A stretch of 64,000 nt of DNA. It comes from Pontibacter litorisediminis. GTDB taxonomy: Bacteria; Bacteroidota; Bacteroidia; Cytophagales; Hymenobacteraceae. Positions 1 through 7,927 of the stretch are shown here, one piece after another; the stretch's first letter is position 1; every line of letters begins with the position of its first letter. The notes beneath the pieces are model-generated. The model was not told where the DNA came from and searched no databases. It saw only the letters and a program-made list of their open reading frames with translations. The translations under genes were made by a program, and so were the position numbers. The DNA is taken from positions 620,001 through 684,000 of the forward strand of contig NZ_JARDUA010000002.1 of assembly GCF_029360645.1 (NCBI RefSeq), read 5' to 3'.

Positions 1-560
1 TTTGTAACTCGACTGGCTTGAAAAGCCATACTTATACTTCGGCCATACTTTCATAGCCATTGCCTCTGTCTGTGTCTAGCTGCTGGTCCCGCTGTCTGTA
101 CTAAGTTTTCCTTCCCGCTAGCGCGAGCTTGTAGCTCGTGCTTTCCCCATTGCCACTACTTCCTGTAGTTTGACCAAGCTATCCTTACTAGCTACTGCGA
201 ATCCATAGTCCTAAAACCAACTTGTTGCATTTCTGGCTTTGGCTCCCTCAAGGCCGGGAGGCCTCGTCTTCGGGCATCGCGCTGGGAGCTTTTCCTGCCC
301 TCGTACCTCGGGCTGCCTCCGGCACCGGAAAAACTCGCATAGGCGCTCAACCCAAAGACTGGGATCTGGTTCGATAGCTCCCGCTGACGAAGTTTGAACT
401 TAGCTTTCTCCCCTGTTCTTAGGGGATGACAGGGCGAGGTGAATTTCCTTCCTCAGAGGGGCTGGGGGTAAGTTTATAAATTGTGGGGTCAGGTCGTAAC
501 ATGTCGCGCCAGGACAGCTGTGATGAAACTTATACTTCAGCATCAGCAGTTACACTCCCT
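1..560 (+). repeat. Structured intergenic repeat, copy A (may begin before the window)
   Basis: No credible gene lies in 1-728; this stretch is one of six related copies in the window. Modules in order: TATACTT-type words (about 29-55), a hairpin around GAGCTTGTAGCTC (about 124-136), AGCTATCCTTACTAGCT (about 177-193), the core (236-365), and a pyrimidine/purine hairpin with CAGAGGGGCTGGGGGT (about 455-471). In the core, GAGcTTTTCC (286-295) faces GGAAAAaCTC (327-336) and CCCAAAGACTGGG closes the 3' side. I see this directly by comparing the copies; any function is unknown. Confidence 0.8.
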
Positions 561-649
561 CCTTCTCAGTCAAAGAGGGGCAAAGATAACTGGACCCGGC
601 ACTGCGAAAGGTGAACAACAAAGCTCGTTCCTCACCTAGCGGTGCTAAT

Positions 650-684
650 GAAAAAAGTAAGAGACGAAACGTATTGCGTCTCTT
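650..684 (-). terminator. Intrinsic terminator of the 729-1784 gene
   Basis: Inverted repeat AAGAGACG (659-666) / CGTCTCTT (677-684). Read on the minus strand it is followed by a run of six T residues (651-656), the classic intrinsic terminator form. It lies about 45 bases past the stop codon of the minus-strand gene. Confidence 0.75.
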
Positions 685-728
685 CAACTGGCAAATTCAA
701 TTGATTCAGACTTAACCCAGGCCGGCGA

Positions 729-1784
729 TTACTTGTTCAGTTCCTTCACCTCTTTCCAGGTCCAGTTATACTTGGGTTGGATGTCCTGGTATGCCTGTTG
801 GTAATAGGCTACCACCTCCTGCTTCAGCTGCGCTGCGGGTATAGACGAAGTATAAATCTCGCGCTCCGTAGGGTTGGCATAAGTCTCCGAGCGGTTCAAC
901 TTGTCGCCATCAAGGCGGAGCAGGGGGCCGGTTTCGGTGATAGCATCGTAAGTCCAGCGGCGGCCGGAGGTTTCCAGTTCGTTCAGGCGAGCAGCCAGCG
1001 GCGCCATGCTTAGGCGCGGCAGTGTCGGCCGGGAGGTAATGTCTACCCAGGTAGTATACTTGTACTCCAGCTCATACTTGCTGCCCTGGTAGCAGGCCAG
1101 CACCATATCAAAGCCCTGCGTGCGGCTAAAAAGGGCGTAGTAGTGGATGGGATGTGGCGTTTCGATGATGATGAGGCCGATCTCCGGGTGGCGCGTGATC
1201 TTGGTATCCGGCTTGTACATGTCGCGGTAGCCGAGCAACACACTGGCCACCTCGTCTTCCCACGCTCCTTTTTCCCAGTCCGGGTCCTGCAGCACACGGG
1301 CGAACTCGCGCAGAAAATAGCGGAACTTCTGCACGCACTGCGCCGCCTCCTTCTCCTCCATTTCATCTGCCTCAAACGGCTTGTAGAACAGGTCGCGCTC
1401 TTTGGCATTTAGCCAGCACACCAGCTTCAGGGCCTCGCCAGCCAGCGGGTGGTTCAGGTCCAGCTCCCGGAAGTCGCCTATCAAGGCCATCTGGCGAAGC
1501 AGTTCCTCGTTCTCCAGTGCCAGCTCCGGGTTCAGTAGCGCCCAAACGCCCACAAAACCATCTATGTCGAAGTGGTTGGCCGTTACGTAAGGCAGGTCCA
1601 GCTCGGGCAGGTTTTGGCGCATCGCATTTAGCACAATGGCTGCGCTGGTGTCATCCTTTACGGATGCGGGTGTGGGGGCACCTTTCCAGTGCGAGAGCAT
1701 TACGCCGTTGGCATGGGTACTGTCTACCACAATAGCTTTCTTATCCTTAACCTCCGAGAAAGGTATAAACTGTCGTTGCTGCAT
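729..1784 (-). CDS. Uncharacterised 351-aa protein with a DHH-like HFDIDG motif
   Basis: A soluble protein with no signal peptide or membrane segment. I do not recognise its family with confidence; it may be one of the DUF families restricted to Bacteroidota. The N-terminal part contains HFDIDGF (residues 71-77), followed by a hydrophobic helix-like stretch. This resembles the D-x-DG metal-binding signature of DHH-superfamily phosphoesterases, but no downstream DHH motif was identified, so the similarity is only suggestive. The C-terminal third is rich in Tyr and Trp ([11 protein letters not shown] at the end). It is transcribed divergently from nicotinate phosphoribosyltransferase with a gap of about 150 bases. 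A clear terminator follows. The reading frame is certainly coding; the function is unknown. Confidence 0.8.
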   Translation of the reverse strand: MQQRQFIPFSEVKDKKAIVVDSTHANGVMLSHWKGAPTPASVKDDTSAAIVLNAMRQNLPELDLPYVTANHFDIDGFVGVWALLNPELALENEELLRQMALIGDFRELDLNHPLAGEALKLVCWLNAKERDLFYKPFEADEMEEKEAAQCVQKFRYFLREFARVLQDPDWEKGAWEDEVASVLLGYRDMYKPDTKITRHPEIGLIIIETPHPIHYYALFSRTQGFDMVLACYQGSKYELEYKYTTWVDITSRPTLPRLSMAPLAARLNELETSGRRWTYDAITETGPLLRLDGDKLNRSETYANPTEREIYTSSIPAAQLKQEVVAYYQQAYQDIQPKYNWTWKEVKELNK

Positions 1785-1931
1785 GGCCTAAAGTTGCAGA
1801 TACGTGGGCCAACCTGCAAGTTTTTTTATAGCCTTCTGAGTATAAACGCTTCGCAGCCGCCCCGGCCGATCATCCTTTTATTTTGCGCTATACTTGCTAA
1901 CTTACCGGCAGAAACAACACGTATAAGCCCC

Positions 1932-3398
1932 ATGGCACTACAGAAAATCTACCGCACCTCCCTTACCCTCCTCACCGACCTCTACCAACTCACCATGGCT
2001 TACGGCTACTGGAAGCAAGGCATGGCCGAGCGGGAGGCTGTGTTTCACCTGTACTTCCGGAAGCACCCGTTTGGCGGCGGCTACACGGTGGCGGCCGGTT
2101 TGGAGCAGGTGGTAGAGTACCTGCAGGCCTTAAAGTTTACCGAGGATGACCTGGCCTACCTGAGCAACCTGAAAGGCAGCCAGAATGAACCGCTCTTTGA
2201 GAAGGAGTTTATACAATACCTGAGTCAGCTGGAGTTCTCCTGCGATGTGGATGCCGTGCCGGAAGGCACGGTCGTGTTTCCCAGCGAGCCGCTGGTGCGG
2301 GTAAAAGGGCCGCTGCTGCAGGCACAGCTCATCGAGACACCGCTGCTCACGATCGTGAACTTCCAGACGCTGATTGCCACCAAGGCGGCGCGCATCAAGG
2401 AGGCTGCCAAAGGCGATACCGTGATCGAGTTCGGGATGCGTCGGGCCCAGGGCATTGATGGCGCTTTATCGGCAGCACGCGCCGCGTACATTGGCGGCGC
2501 CGATGCCACCTCTAACCTGCTGGCGGGGCAGCTTTATAACATTCCGGTAAAAGGCACGCACGCCCACAGCTGGGTGCAGGCCTTTGATTCGGAAGAAGCT
2601 GCTTTTGAGGCTTATGGCGATGCTTTCCCGCACGACTCTGTTTTTCTGGTGGACACTTACGACACCCTGGAGGGTGTGCAGAAAGCCATCGCGGTGGCTA
2701 AAAAACTGCAACCCAAAGGCTTCGTTCTCGGGGGCATCCGCCTCGACTCCGGCGACCTGACCTACCTAAGCAAGGAGGCCCGCAAGCTACTGGACGAAGC
2801 TGGGTTTAAGGAGACAAACATCGTGGCCAGTAACGACCTGGACGAAAACCTGATCACGCACCTGAAGCAGGAGGGCGCCAAGATCAACGTATGGGGTATC
2901 GGCACCAAAATGGTCACGGCCTACGACCAGCCTGCCCTGGGCGGCGTGTACAAGCTGGCCGCGCTCAAAAACGGGGCGTGGGAATACAAGATCAAGCTAT
3001 CGGAGCAGCTTGCGAAGACCTCCAACCCCGGCGTGCTGCAAGTGCGCCGTTACTTTAACCAGGAGCGCTATCTGGCTGACATGATCTACAACGAACTGGA
3101 GCAATTGCCGCCGCAGCCGCAGATCGTAGACCCGCTGGACCCTACCCGCCGCCGCAACGTGGAGCAGGATGCCCAGCACAAAGACCTGCTGGTGCCCGTG
3201 TTTAAGCAGGGCAAGCTGGTTTATACTTTGCCCGACCTGCTAAGTATAAAAAAACATACTTCCGAGGAAATAGCGCAGCTGCACGAAAGTATACGCCGCT
3301 ACCTGAACCCGCACAGCTACCCTGCCGGACTCGAAAGCGGGTTGCATCACTTTAAAATGGATCTGATCCTGAAGCTTCGGGAGATAGAGTTGAAATAA
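1932..3398 (+). CDS. pncB: Nicotinate phosphoribosyltransferase
   Basis: Makes nicotinate mononucleotide from nicotinate and PRPP with ATP hydrolysis, the entry step of the Preiss-Handler NAD salvage pathway, in the cytosol. The 488-residue product has the family N-terminus [15 protein letters not shown] and the signature [11 protein letters not shown] near residues 208-218. His210 is the expected phosphorylated histidine. The segment [10 protein letters not shown] supplies the phosphoribosyl-binding loop, and length is normal for the family. The frame is open further upstream to 1689, but the ATG at 1932 matches the conserved N-terminus; the extra 81 codons are low-quality sequence. A strong terminator follows at once. 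Near the 3' end, TTTATACTT (3220-3228) and AAGTATAAA (3242-3250) form a perfect 9-bp inverted repeat inside the coding sequence. Confidence 0.95.
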   Translation: MALQKIYRTSLTLLTDLYQLTMAYGYWKQGMAEREAVFHLYFRKHPFGGGYTVAAGLEQVVEYLQALKFTEDDLAYLSNLKGSQNEPLFEKEFIQYLSQLEFSCDVDAVPEGTVVFPSEPLVRVKGPLLQAQLIETPLLTIVNFQTLIATKAARIKEAAKGDTVIEFGMRRAQGIDGALSAARAAYIGGADATSNLLAGQLYNIPVKGTHAHSWVQAFDSEEAAFEAYGDAFPHDSVFLVDTYDTLEGVQKAIAVAKKLQPKGFVLGGIRLDSGDLTYLSKEARKLLDEAGFKETNIVASNDLDENLITHLKQEGAKINVWGIGTKMVTAYDQPALGGVYKLAALKNGAWEYKIKLSEQLAKTSNPGVLQVRRYFNQERYLADMIYNELEQLPPQPQIVDPLDPTRRRNVEQDAQHKDLLVPVFKQGKLVYTLPDLLSIKKHTSEEIAQLHESIRRYLNPHSYPAGLESGLHHFKMDLILKLREIELK

Positions 3399-3407
3399 GT
3401 ATAACGG

Positions 3408-3436
3408 GAGGCACCGACAACGGTGCCTCTTTTTTA
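3408..3436 (+). terminator. Intrinsic terminator of pncB
   Basis: Stem GAGGCACCG (3408-3416) / CGGTGCCTC (3421-3429) with a 4-base loop, followed by a run of T at 3430-3436. It lies 10 bases past the pncB stop. Confidence 0.9.
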
Positions 3437-3438
3437 TC

Positions 3439-3729
3439 CTACCTGCGCTTGCCGCGCCGGTTCGAAATCTTCTCGATGCGTTTTCCGCGCACCCACTTCA
3501 AGTATTTCTGCAGCGGCTCGGCCTGCTGCAGCGCAGGAATGGAGTTGTACACCTGGGCCAGTTCGCGGTTGCTGAAGGTAAGGTGCAGGGTGCTGTGGCA
3601 GGGTTGGCAAAGGTCGGCGGTGGCTCCGTAGCGGCCTCCCTCCTCGCGGGGCACCAGGTGGTGCCGCGACAGGTGCTGCACCTCTCTGCCACACAATTCA
3701 CAAACCTGCTCCTCCTGATTTTTTGCCAT
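3439..3729 (-). CDS. Small HNH-type zinc/nuclease-fold protein
   Basis: A 96-residue protein with the layout of an HNH (beta-beta-alpha-metal) fold. It has CELC at residues 10-13, a central HH at 23-24, then CQPCH at 41-45 and a further His at 49, giving two CxxC knuckles around the His pair. The C-terminus is strongly basic (RGKRIEKISNRRGKRR). Stand-alone HNH proteins of this size are common in Bacteroidota and usually have no assigned role; a nicking or DNA-binding activity is possible but not shown. It is convergent with pncB, whose terminator hairpin ends at the edge of this gene. A longer frame overlapping it (3498-3893) is a shadow. Confidence 0.85.
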   Translation of the reverse strand: MAKNQEEQVCELCGREVQHLSRHHLVPREEGGRYGATADLCQPCHSTLHLTFSNRELAQVYNSIPALQQAEPLQKYLKWVRGKRIEKISNRRGKRR

Positions 3730-3828
3730 AGCCTGTGTTTTATACTATAAACAACGGCAAGAGAAGTATGGTTTACCAACCCTAGACACCCTGTAAAGTT
3801 TCCGCTCCTGCTCCAGAAGCATAAACAG

Positions 3829-3854
3829 AAAAAGCCACAGCTTCTGCTATGGCT
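3829..3854 (-). terminator. Intrinsic terminator of the propeller lipoprotein gene
   Basis: On the minus strand, AGCCATAGC / GCTGTGGCT (3833-3854, one T-G wobble) with loop AGAA, followed by TTTTTC. It lies 30 bases past the stop at 3884 and closes the curli-lipoprotein transcription unit. Confidence 0.8.
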
Positions 3855-3883
3855 CTTTGCTTTTGAGTGGTTTAAGATGATGC

Positions 3884-5383
3884 TTATTTCCAATCCGGCA
3901 TGGTGGCATTGGAGAAAATCTTGGTGCGGTTGCTGCCATTGGCGTCCATCACATAGATATCATAGGGGCCGAAGCCATCGTTTGGCGTGTTCACGAAAAT
4001 GATCTTATCTCCGGTGGGCGAGTAACGCGGGAACAGGTCGTTGGTGCCAGCGGGCTTTCCTGCAGAGAGGTCCACCACGCGGTTCATTTCCAGATCTTTT
4101 CTGTAGATGCGGGAGTTCAACTGGCGGCCCTCTGTATTCTCAAAGCCGGCGGCGTCGCGGGTATACAGTATACTTCTGCCGTCTATCGAGAAAGCCGGAC
4201 TTTCCACACGTCCTGGCAGGTTCTCCACCAGCAGGGTCATGTTAGCCCCGTTAGAGTCCATGATGTAGAGCTCGGAGTCGTTGATATTCTGCCCGATCGT
4301 CTGTGCGATGATCTTATTGCCCCGGTCTGTCCAGTCGAGCATGCGGAAGTGGCGGCCCTCCGGCGCAGTGGCCAGCACGGTAAGCCCAGAGCCGTCGCGC
4401 TCGATACGGTACAGCTTATCGTAGTGCGGGTAGATCAGCTGCCCTCCATCCGGAGACCACACAAACCCTATTCCTTGGTTATGGTACCCTGCAATGGGCA
4501 CGGTGGTAACCTGCAGCTTATCTGTGCCGTCCAACCGCATGGTAAAGATCTGCGGCTCTATGTTCTCGTTTGAGGAGTAGGCGATGACATCCCGCTTGGG
4601 GTTTAGGAGCGGCCACCAGTCGCGGCTTAGGCCGGAGGTTAGCCTGAAGGTGTTGGCTTCTGTGCCATCAGACCGGTAAATGTTGTAGTCGCCGTCCACG
4701 GCACGGGCAAACAGGTAGCGGGCATTCGTCAGGGCCATAGTCGTAAAGCTCCACACATCGCTGTTCGTGGCTCTACCGCTTACGTCCTTCACCACCACCT
4801 GCCAAAAATAGGTCGTGTTATACTTCAGGTTCCGAGCCACCACGCTCGTGTCTGCCACCCCCTCGGCAATGCGCCTTCTCTCCGTATTCCCCGACTCGTA
4901 CAGGTACACATCATAGGAAAGGGTATCGCCGCTATTGGCCTTGGGTGCTTTCCAGCGTAGCGTAACATCGGTAGGCTGAGAGGTTGTGCCCGATGCTGGA
5001 ACAGGATTGCTCGCCTTGCCTGGTGCCAATCCGCCCCCAATAGCCTCCTCCAGCACAATGGTGACATGGCTGCTCTTAAAACTCTTCACCGCAACCGTTA
5101 CGCCTTTCACTTTGTAGCCCGTTTTTTGCGCCACGATGTTATACTCTCCGGCATCCACGTCTGCAATGGAGAAGTTGCCTTCCTGGTCGGTGATAACGGC
5201 CGCAGTAGCAGGCTTGGTGCTGATGCTCACGCCGGCAATCGGTGCGTCCGTTTCGGCATGGATCACGACTCCTCTGATAGAGCCTCCTCCTTCGGGCTCT
5301 ACGGTCTCCTCGTTGCAGGAGGTCAGGACGGTAAGAAACACAAAAAAGCAAAAAAGCTTAAGGATGAAAGCAGCTTTGGGCAT
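3884..5383 (-). CDS. Lipoprotein: carboxypeptidase-regulatory-like, fibronectin type III and TolB-type beta-propeller domains
   Basis: A 499-residue surface or periplasmic lipoprotein. It has a hydrophobic signal with lipobox LTSC (Cys23). A carboxypeptidase-regulatory-like beta-sandwich follows (about 35-115; ITDQEGNFSI is typical), then a fibronectin type III domain (about 126-215, ending WSFTT) and a C-terminal propeller of PD40/TolB-like repeats (about 225-499; motifs such as YSPTGDKIIF and WSPDGGQLIY). I chose the ATG at 5383 because it gives the signal peptide directly; the longer frame to 5458 adds a polar leader. It is the last gene in the curli orientation, with its own AT-rich upstream region. 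A role in anchoring or sensing the extracellular fibre is inference only. No catalytic residues were seen. Confidence 0.85.
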   Translation of the reverse strand: MPKAAFILKLFCFFVFLTVLTSCNEETVEPEGGGSIRGVVIHAETDAPIAGVSISTKPATAAVITDQEGNFSIADVDAGEYNIVAQKTGYKVKGVTVAVKSFKSSHVTIVLEEAIGGGLAPGKASNPVPASGTTSQPTDVTLRWKAPKANSGDTLSYDVYLYESGNTERRRIAEGVADTSVVARNLKYNTTYFWQVVVKDVSGRATNSDVWSFTTMALTNARYLFARAVDGDYNIYRSDGTEANTFRLTSGLSRDWWPLLNPKRDVIAYSSNENIEPQIFTMRLDGTDKLQVTTVPIAGYHNQGIGFVWSPDGGQLIYPHYDKLYRIERDGSGLTVLATAPEGRHFRMLDWTDRGNKIIAQTIGQNINDSELYIMDSNGANMTLLVENLPGRVESPAFSIDGRSILYTRDAAGFENTEGRQLNSRIYRKDLEMNRVVDLSAGKPAGTNDLFPRYSPTGDKIIFVNTPNDGFGPYDIYVMDANGSNRTKIFSNATMPDWK

Positions 5384-5451
5384 GTGAGAGATAAGTTGAG
5401 GTGATTTAATGCAGCCTACTGATTGATCTAATGGCACATAGTTATACTCAT

Positions 5452-5470
5452 ATAACAATATAATTGTTAT
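5452..5470. promoter_or_regulatory. Perfect palindrome upstream of the lipoprotein gene (candidate operator)
   Basis: ATAACAAT-ATA-ATTGTTAT, two perfect 8-base arms around 3 bases, about 70-87 bases upstream of the lipoprotein start. TTTTAATTAAAA lies beside it (5473-5484). No T-run follows, so it looks like a protein-binding site rather than a terminator. The binding protein is unknown. Confidence 0.45.
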
Positions 5471-5604
5471 GCTTTTAATTAAAATTATTATATTTTAAAG
5501 CAAGAAAGCTCAAAAGAGTATAAGCTATCACCTCCGAAACAGGCAATTATGGGAAAGCTGAGCATGGCAAATGAGCAGAAGCTTGTGTGCCTCTGCTCTT
5601 CTTG

Positions 5605-6177
5605 CTACTGCTTTTGAACAGTTACGGGAACAAAGCCCCGGCTTTGCTCAATCGTGATGTTCATGTTATTGCCCTCCTGCACCACCTGGTATGATTTGGA
5701 GGCAGGGGTTATTTCAATCTGATTGATGGTGTTGTTGTTTCCCAGTTGTATCAGGCTGTAATCAAGGTTGTTGCCACGCACCTGCTGGTTCACCGCATTA
5801 CCATTGCCTTGCTGCACTACCTCAGATTGCAGGTTATTGCCCAACAGGCTGCCTTCATAAGCGTTGCCGTTGCCGTACTGGCTTATGGTGGCACCTATAC
5901 CCGAACCGTGCTGCTGCAGTGAGGTATGGTTGTAACTTCCCACCTGCAGCACGTTTGCCTGGTTCGCCACAGTACTTGTCTGCACCTGCTGCACCAGCGA
6001 GACATTGGCCTCCCCTTCCTGCTCCGTAATGGCTACTTCTCCGCCTGACGGCCTGTTTTGTATCCTTTTTGAACGGAGGTTTTCAAGCAGCGCCTCCTCG
6101 CTTCTGCTGTTTTGCGCAGTTGCCTGGTTCAGCACCAGCATGGTGATGGCTACCACAGCTAATGTCGCTTTTTTCAT
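5605..6177 (-). CDS. csgB: Minor curlin, CsgB-like (nucleator candidate)
   Basis: A 190-residue secreted protein with a Sec signal (MKKATLAVVAITMLVLNQ, then ATAQ). Several curlin-type repeats with the Q-x-G-x-x-N spacing follow (ISQYGNGN, VVQQGNGNAVNQQ, LIQLGNNN, VVQEGNNMN). A charged non-amyloid region (about 25-55) precedes the repeats and the C-terminus is basic (VPVTVQKQ). In curli systems CsgB nucleates CsgA polymerisation on the cell surface. The shorter length, lower acidity and basic tail set this protein apart from the two long curlins upstream, so I assign it as the minor subunit. The gap to the upstream curlin stop is 76 bases and holds a hairpin. The symbol is by analogy. Confidence 0.75.
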   Translation of the reverse strand: MKKATLAVVAITMLVLNQATAQNSRSEEALLENLRSKRIQNRPSGGEVAITEQEGEANVSLVQQVQTSTVANQANVLQVGSYNHTSLQQHGSGIGATISQYGNGNAYEGSLLGNNLQSEVVQQGNGNAVNQQVRGNNLDYSLIQLGNNNTINQIEITPASKSYQVVQEGNNMNITIEQSRGFVPVTVQKQ

Positions 6178-6206
6178 AATGCCTGTCGGGGAATAACGTT
6201 ATAAAA

Positions 6207-6239
6207 TCTCCGCAATGGGCTGCACACCCACTGCGGAGA
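6207..6239 (-). terminator. Hairpin between the second curlin and csgB-like gene
   Basis: TCTCCGCA (6207-6214) / TGCGGAGA (6232-6239), with an inner ATGGG/CCCAC pairing. Only a weak T-rich tail follows, so it may lower read-through into the csgB-like gene or protect the curlin mRNA 3' end rather than stop transcription fully. Confidence 0.55.
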
Positions 6240-6253
6240 AGTTCTTGTACATT

Positions 6254-7672
6254 TTATTGCTGGTTGATCACACTGCTGTTGCCTGTGCCACTTTGTGAAA
6301 TAGATGCATTATTCAGTTCACCGCTCTGTGTTAGCGATGCTGAGTTTAGCACACCTGTCTGGTAAATATCAGCCATACTGTCTGCTGCATACTGAGATAT
6401 CGCAGCATTATTGGAAGACCCCATCTCTTGTATGATAGTTGAGGTCGAAAAGTAACCGTCTTGATCTATCGTTGCTATATTGTTGTCACCACCATTCTGG
6501 GTGACTACTGCGCCATCACCAAACCCGCCCGTTTGGTCAACAACAGCTGTGTTAGCTAATCCCCCTATCTGCTCTACATGGGTATAGTTCCCCAGGCCAG
6601 ACTGCACTACCATAACACTGTTGTCCTGGCCTCCATCTTGCAGGATCTCGCTCATCATACCTTCACCTCCCTGATCGAGATTTGTATAATTTCCTACACC
6701 TCCTATCTGAGTAACGTCTGCATTATTATAATCACCTCTTTGGCTTATATATGCCTCATTATTCTCACCTCCTAACTGAGTGATAAATGCATTGTTGTAA
6801 TCGTGTAGCTGGTTTATCTCCGCTTCATTGTTTAATCCACCTTCCTGCACTATCAAGGCTTCGTTTTCAATGCTGATTTGCTGTGTAATATCCGCATCAT
6901 TGCTTTCTCCCCCATTCTGCAGAATACGGGCGTAGTTGGCTTCCCCCTCCTGTACTACATCGGCATCATTGTTTTCACCATCATATTGCCCCACAGATGC
7001 TCCATTTAGATTACCGTTCTGGCTTACCTCTGCATCATTGTCTTCGCCTCCGTACTGGCCAATGAAGGTGTAATTCTCAACTCCGTTCTGAACAATATCT
7101 GCTTCATTACTTACGCCCGGAGACTGATCCAGGAATACGCTGTTTAAATCTCCGTTCTGAGTAACATTGGCATCATTGTTTTGGCCGCCAGCCTGCTGCA
7201 CAAAGGCTCCGTTCTCATTTCCGCTTTGACTTACCTCCGCTGTGTTGCCTTCCCCATCAGGCTGGTTGATATACACACTGTTAAAGTTCCCATCCTGGCT
7301 TACCACAGCTCCCTTGGCGACACCACCATACTGTTCCACCCAGGTTGTGTTGCCAACGCCTTGCTGGTTTACCTCTGCCTCATTGCCTTGCCCCAATGTC
7401 TGCCAAACGCCTGTGGTGTTAGCCATACCTGTTTGAGTGACCGTAGCCCTGTTGTCCACACCTCCTGTCTGGAATATTCCTACTAAATTGTTATCCCCTT
7501 CCTGCACAGTAGATTGTACATTTGCAGTCCCCATAACTTGAGTGGCTACTACTCTGTTGTTAGTGCCGGCTTGCTGTGTTGTAGAGAGGTTGCCCTCGCC
7601 CTGAGCAAAGGCCGCTCCGGATGCGAGCAACACAGCTGATAGTGCCGCCGCACAGATAAAGTTGGTTTTCAT
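6254..7672 (-). CDS. csgA: Long curlin-repeat amyloid subunit (CsgA-like), 472 aa
   Basis: Secreted major-subunit candidate. It has a signal peptide ending SGAAFAQ, then about twenty consecutive curlin repeats of roughly 22 residues with the pattern N-x-A-x-[IV]-x-Q-x-G-x-x-N. Examples are ADITQQISIEN, AEVSQNGNLN and ADVTQIGGVGN. E. coli CsgA has five such units in about 150 residues, so this subunit is some three times longer. The body is markedly acidic (many NNDAD/NEAEI units) and almost free of Lys and Arg. The ATG at 7672 is chosen because it begins the signal peptide; the frame remains open to 7729. It has its own AT-rich upstream region sharing an element with the next curlin gene, so it is probably transcribed separately from it. 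The symbol is by analogy. Confidence 0.85.
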   Translation of the reverse strand: MKTNFICAAALSAVLLASGAAFAQGEGNLSTTQQAGTNNRVVATQVMGTANVQSTVQEGDNNLVGIFQTGGVDNRATVTQTGMANTTGVWQTLGQGNEAEVNQQGVGNTTWVEQYGGVAKGAVVSQDGNFNSVYINQPDGEGNTAEVSQSGNENGAFVQQAGGQNNDANVTQNGDLNSVFLDQSPGVSNEADIVQNGVENYTFIGQYGGEDNDAEVSQNGNLNGASVGQYDGENNDADVVQEGEANYARILQNGGESNDADITQQISIENEALIVQEGGLNNEAEINQLHDYNNAFITQLGGENNEAYISQRGDYNNADVTQIGGVGNYTNLDQGGEGMMSEILQDGGQDNSVMVVQSGLGNYTHVEQIGGLANTAVVDQTGGFGDGAVVTQNGGDNNIATIDQDGYFSTSTIIQEMGSSNNAAISQYAADSMADIYQTGVLNSASLTQSGELNNASISQSGTGNSSVINQQ

Positions 7673-7750
7673 AGTGTTGTTACTATTAGAAGGTTTAAAA
7701 TGATTTACAGGTTTATTATACTTTAACAACTTTCATTAGTTGCATATACA

Positions 7751-7790
7751 TTATTTAAAATTTATATTTTTTTAATTATACATTTTCACT
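7751..7790 (-). promoter_or_regulatory. Curlin upstream element, copy 2
   Basis: On the minus strand, ATGTATAATTAAAAAAATAT followed by AAATTTTAAATAA, about 80-110 bases upstream of the curlin start at 7672. A closely similar element lies at the same distance before the other long curlin gene (9193-9230), though the rest of the two leaders differs. This makes it a candidate promoter or regulator site. Confidence 0.5.
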
Positions 7791-7842
7791 ATATCACAAC
7801 ACATCACAAATAAGATTTTTGTACTTTGTATCGGATTTATAC

Positions 7843-7907
7843 TTTATGCCGTTCTTTGGGAACGGCATAAACAAACATGGCACCCAACTGCGTTGGGTGC
7901 CATGTTT
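7843..7907 (-). terminator. Double hairpin after the first curlin gene
   Basis: Two consecutive perfect hairpins just past the stop at 7928. The first, in minus-strand order, is AAACATGGCACCCAAC / GTTGGGTGCCATGTTT (7873-7907, 16-bp stem, 3-base loop). The second is TTTATGCCGTTC / GAACGGCATAAA (7843-7871, 12-bp stem, 5-base loop). A T-rich TTTGTTTA lies between them. Likely terminator and/or 3'-end stabiliser of a highly expressed mRNA. Confidence 0.75.
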
Positions 7908-7927
7908 AGGATCAAAACAACTCTATA

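Noticed and set aside
236..365. Repeat core as a tRNA or known riboswitch
   Set aside because: No cloverleaf with anticodon arm or TPsiC loop, and copies are not placed in front of a common gene class.
1043..1408. Arg-rich and Ser-rich ORFs antisense or out of frame within the 729-1784 gene
   Set aside because: Compositionally biased shadows of a GC-rich coding sequence; the same applies to many antisense frames across the window.
1689..1931. N-terminal extension of the pncB frame
   Set aside because: It overlaps the divergent gene and the extra residues do not resemble the family; the ATG at 1932 fits.
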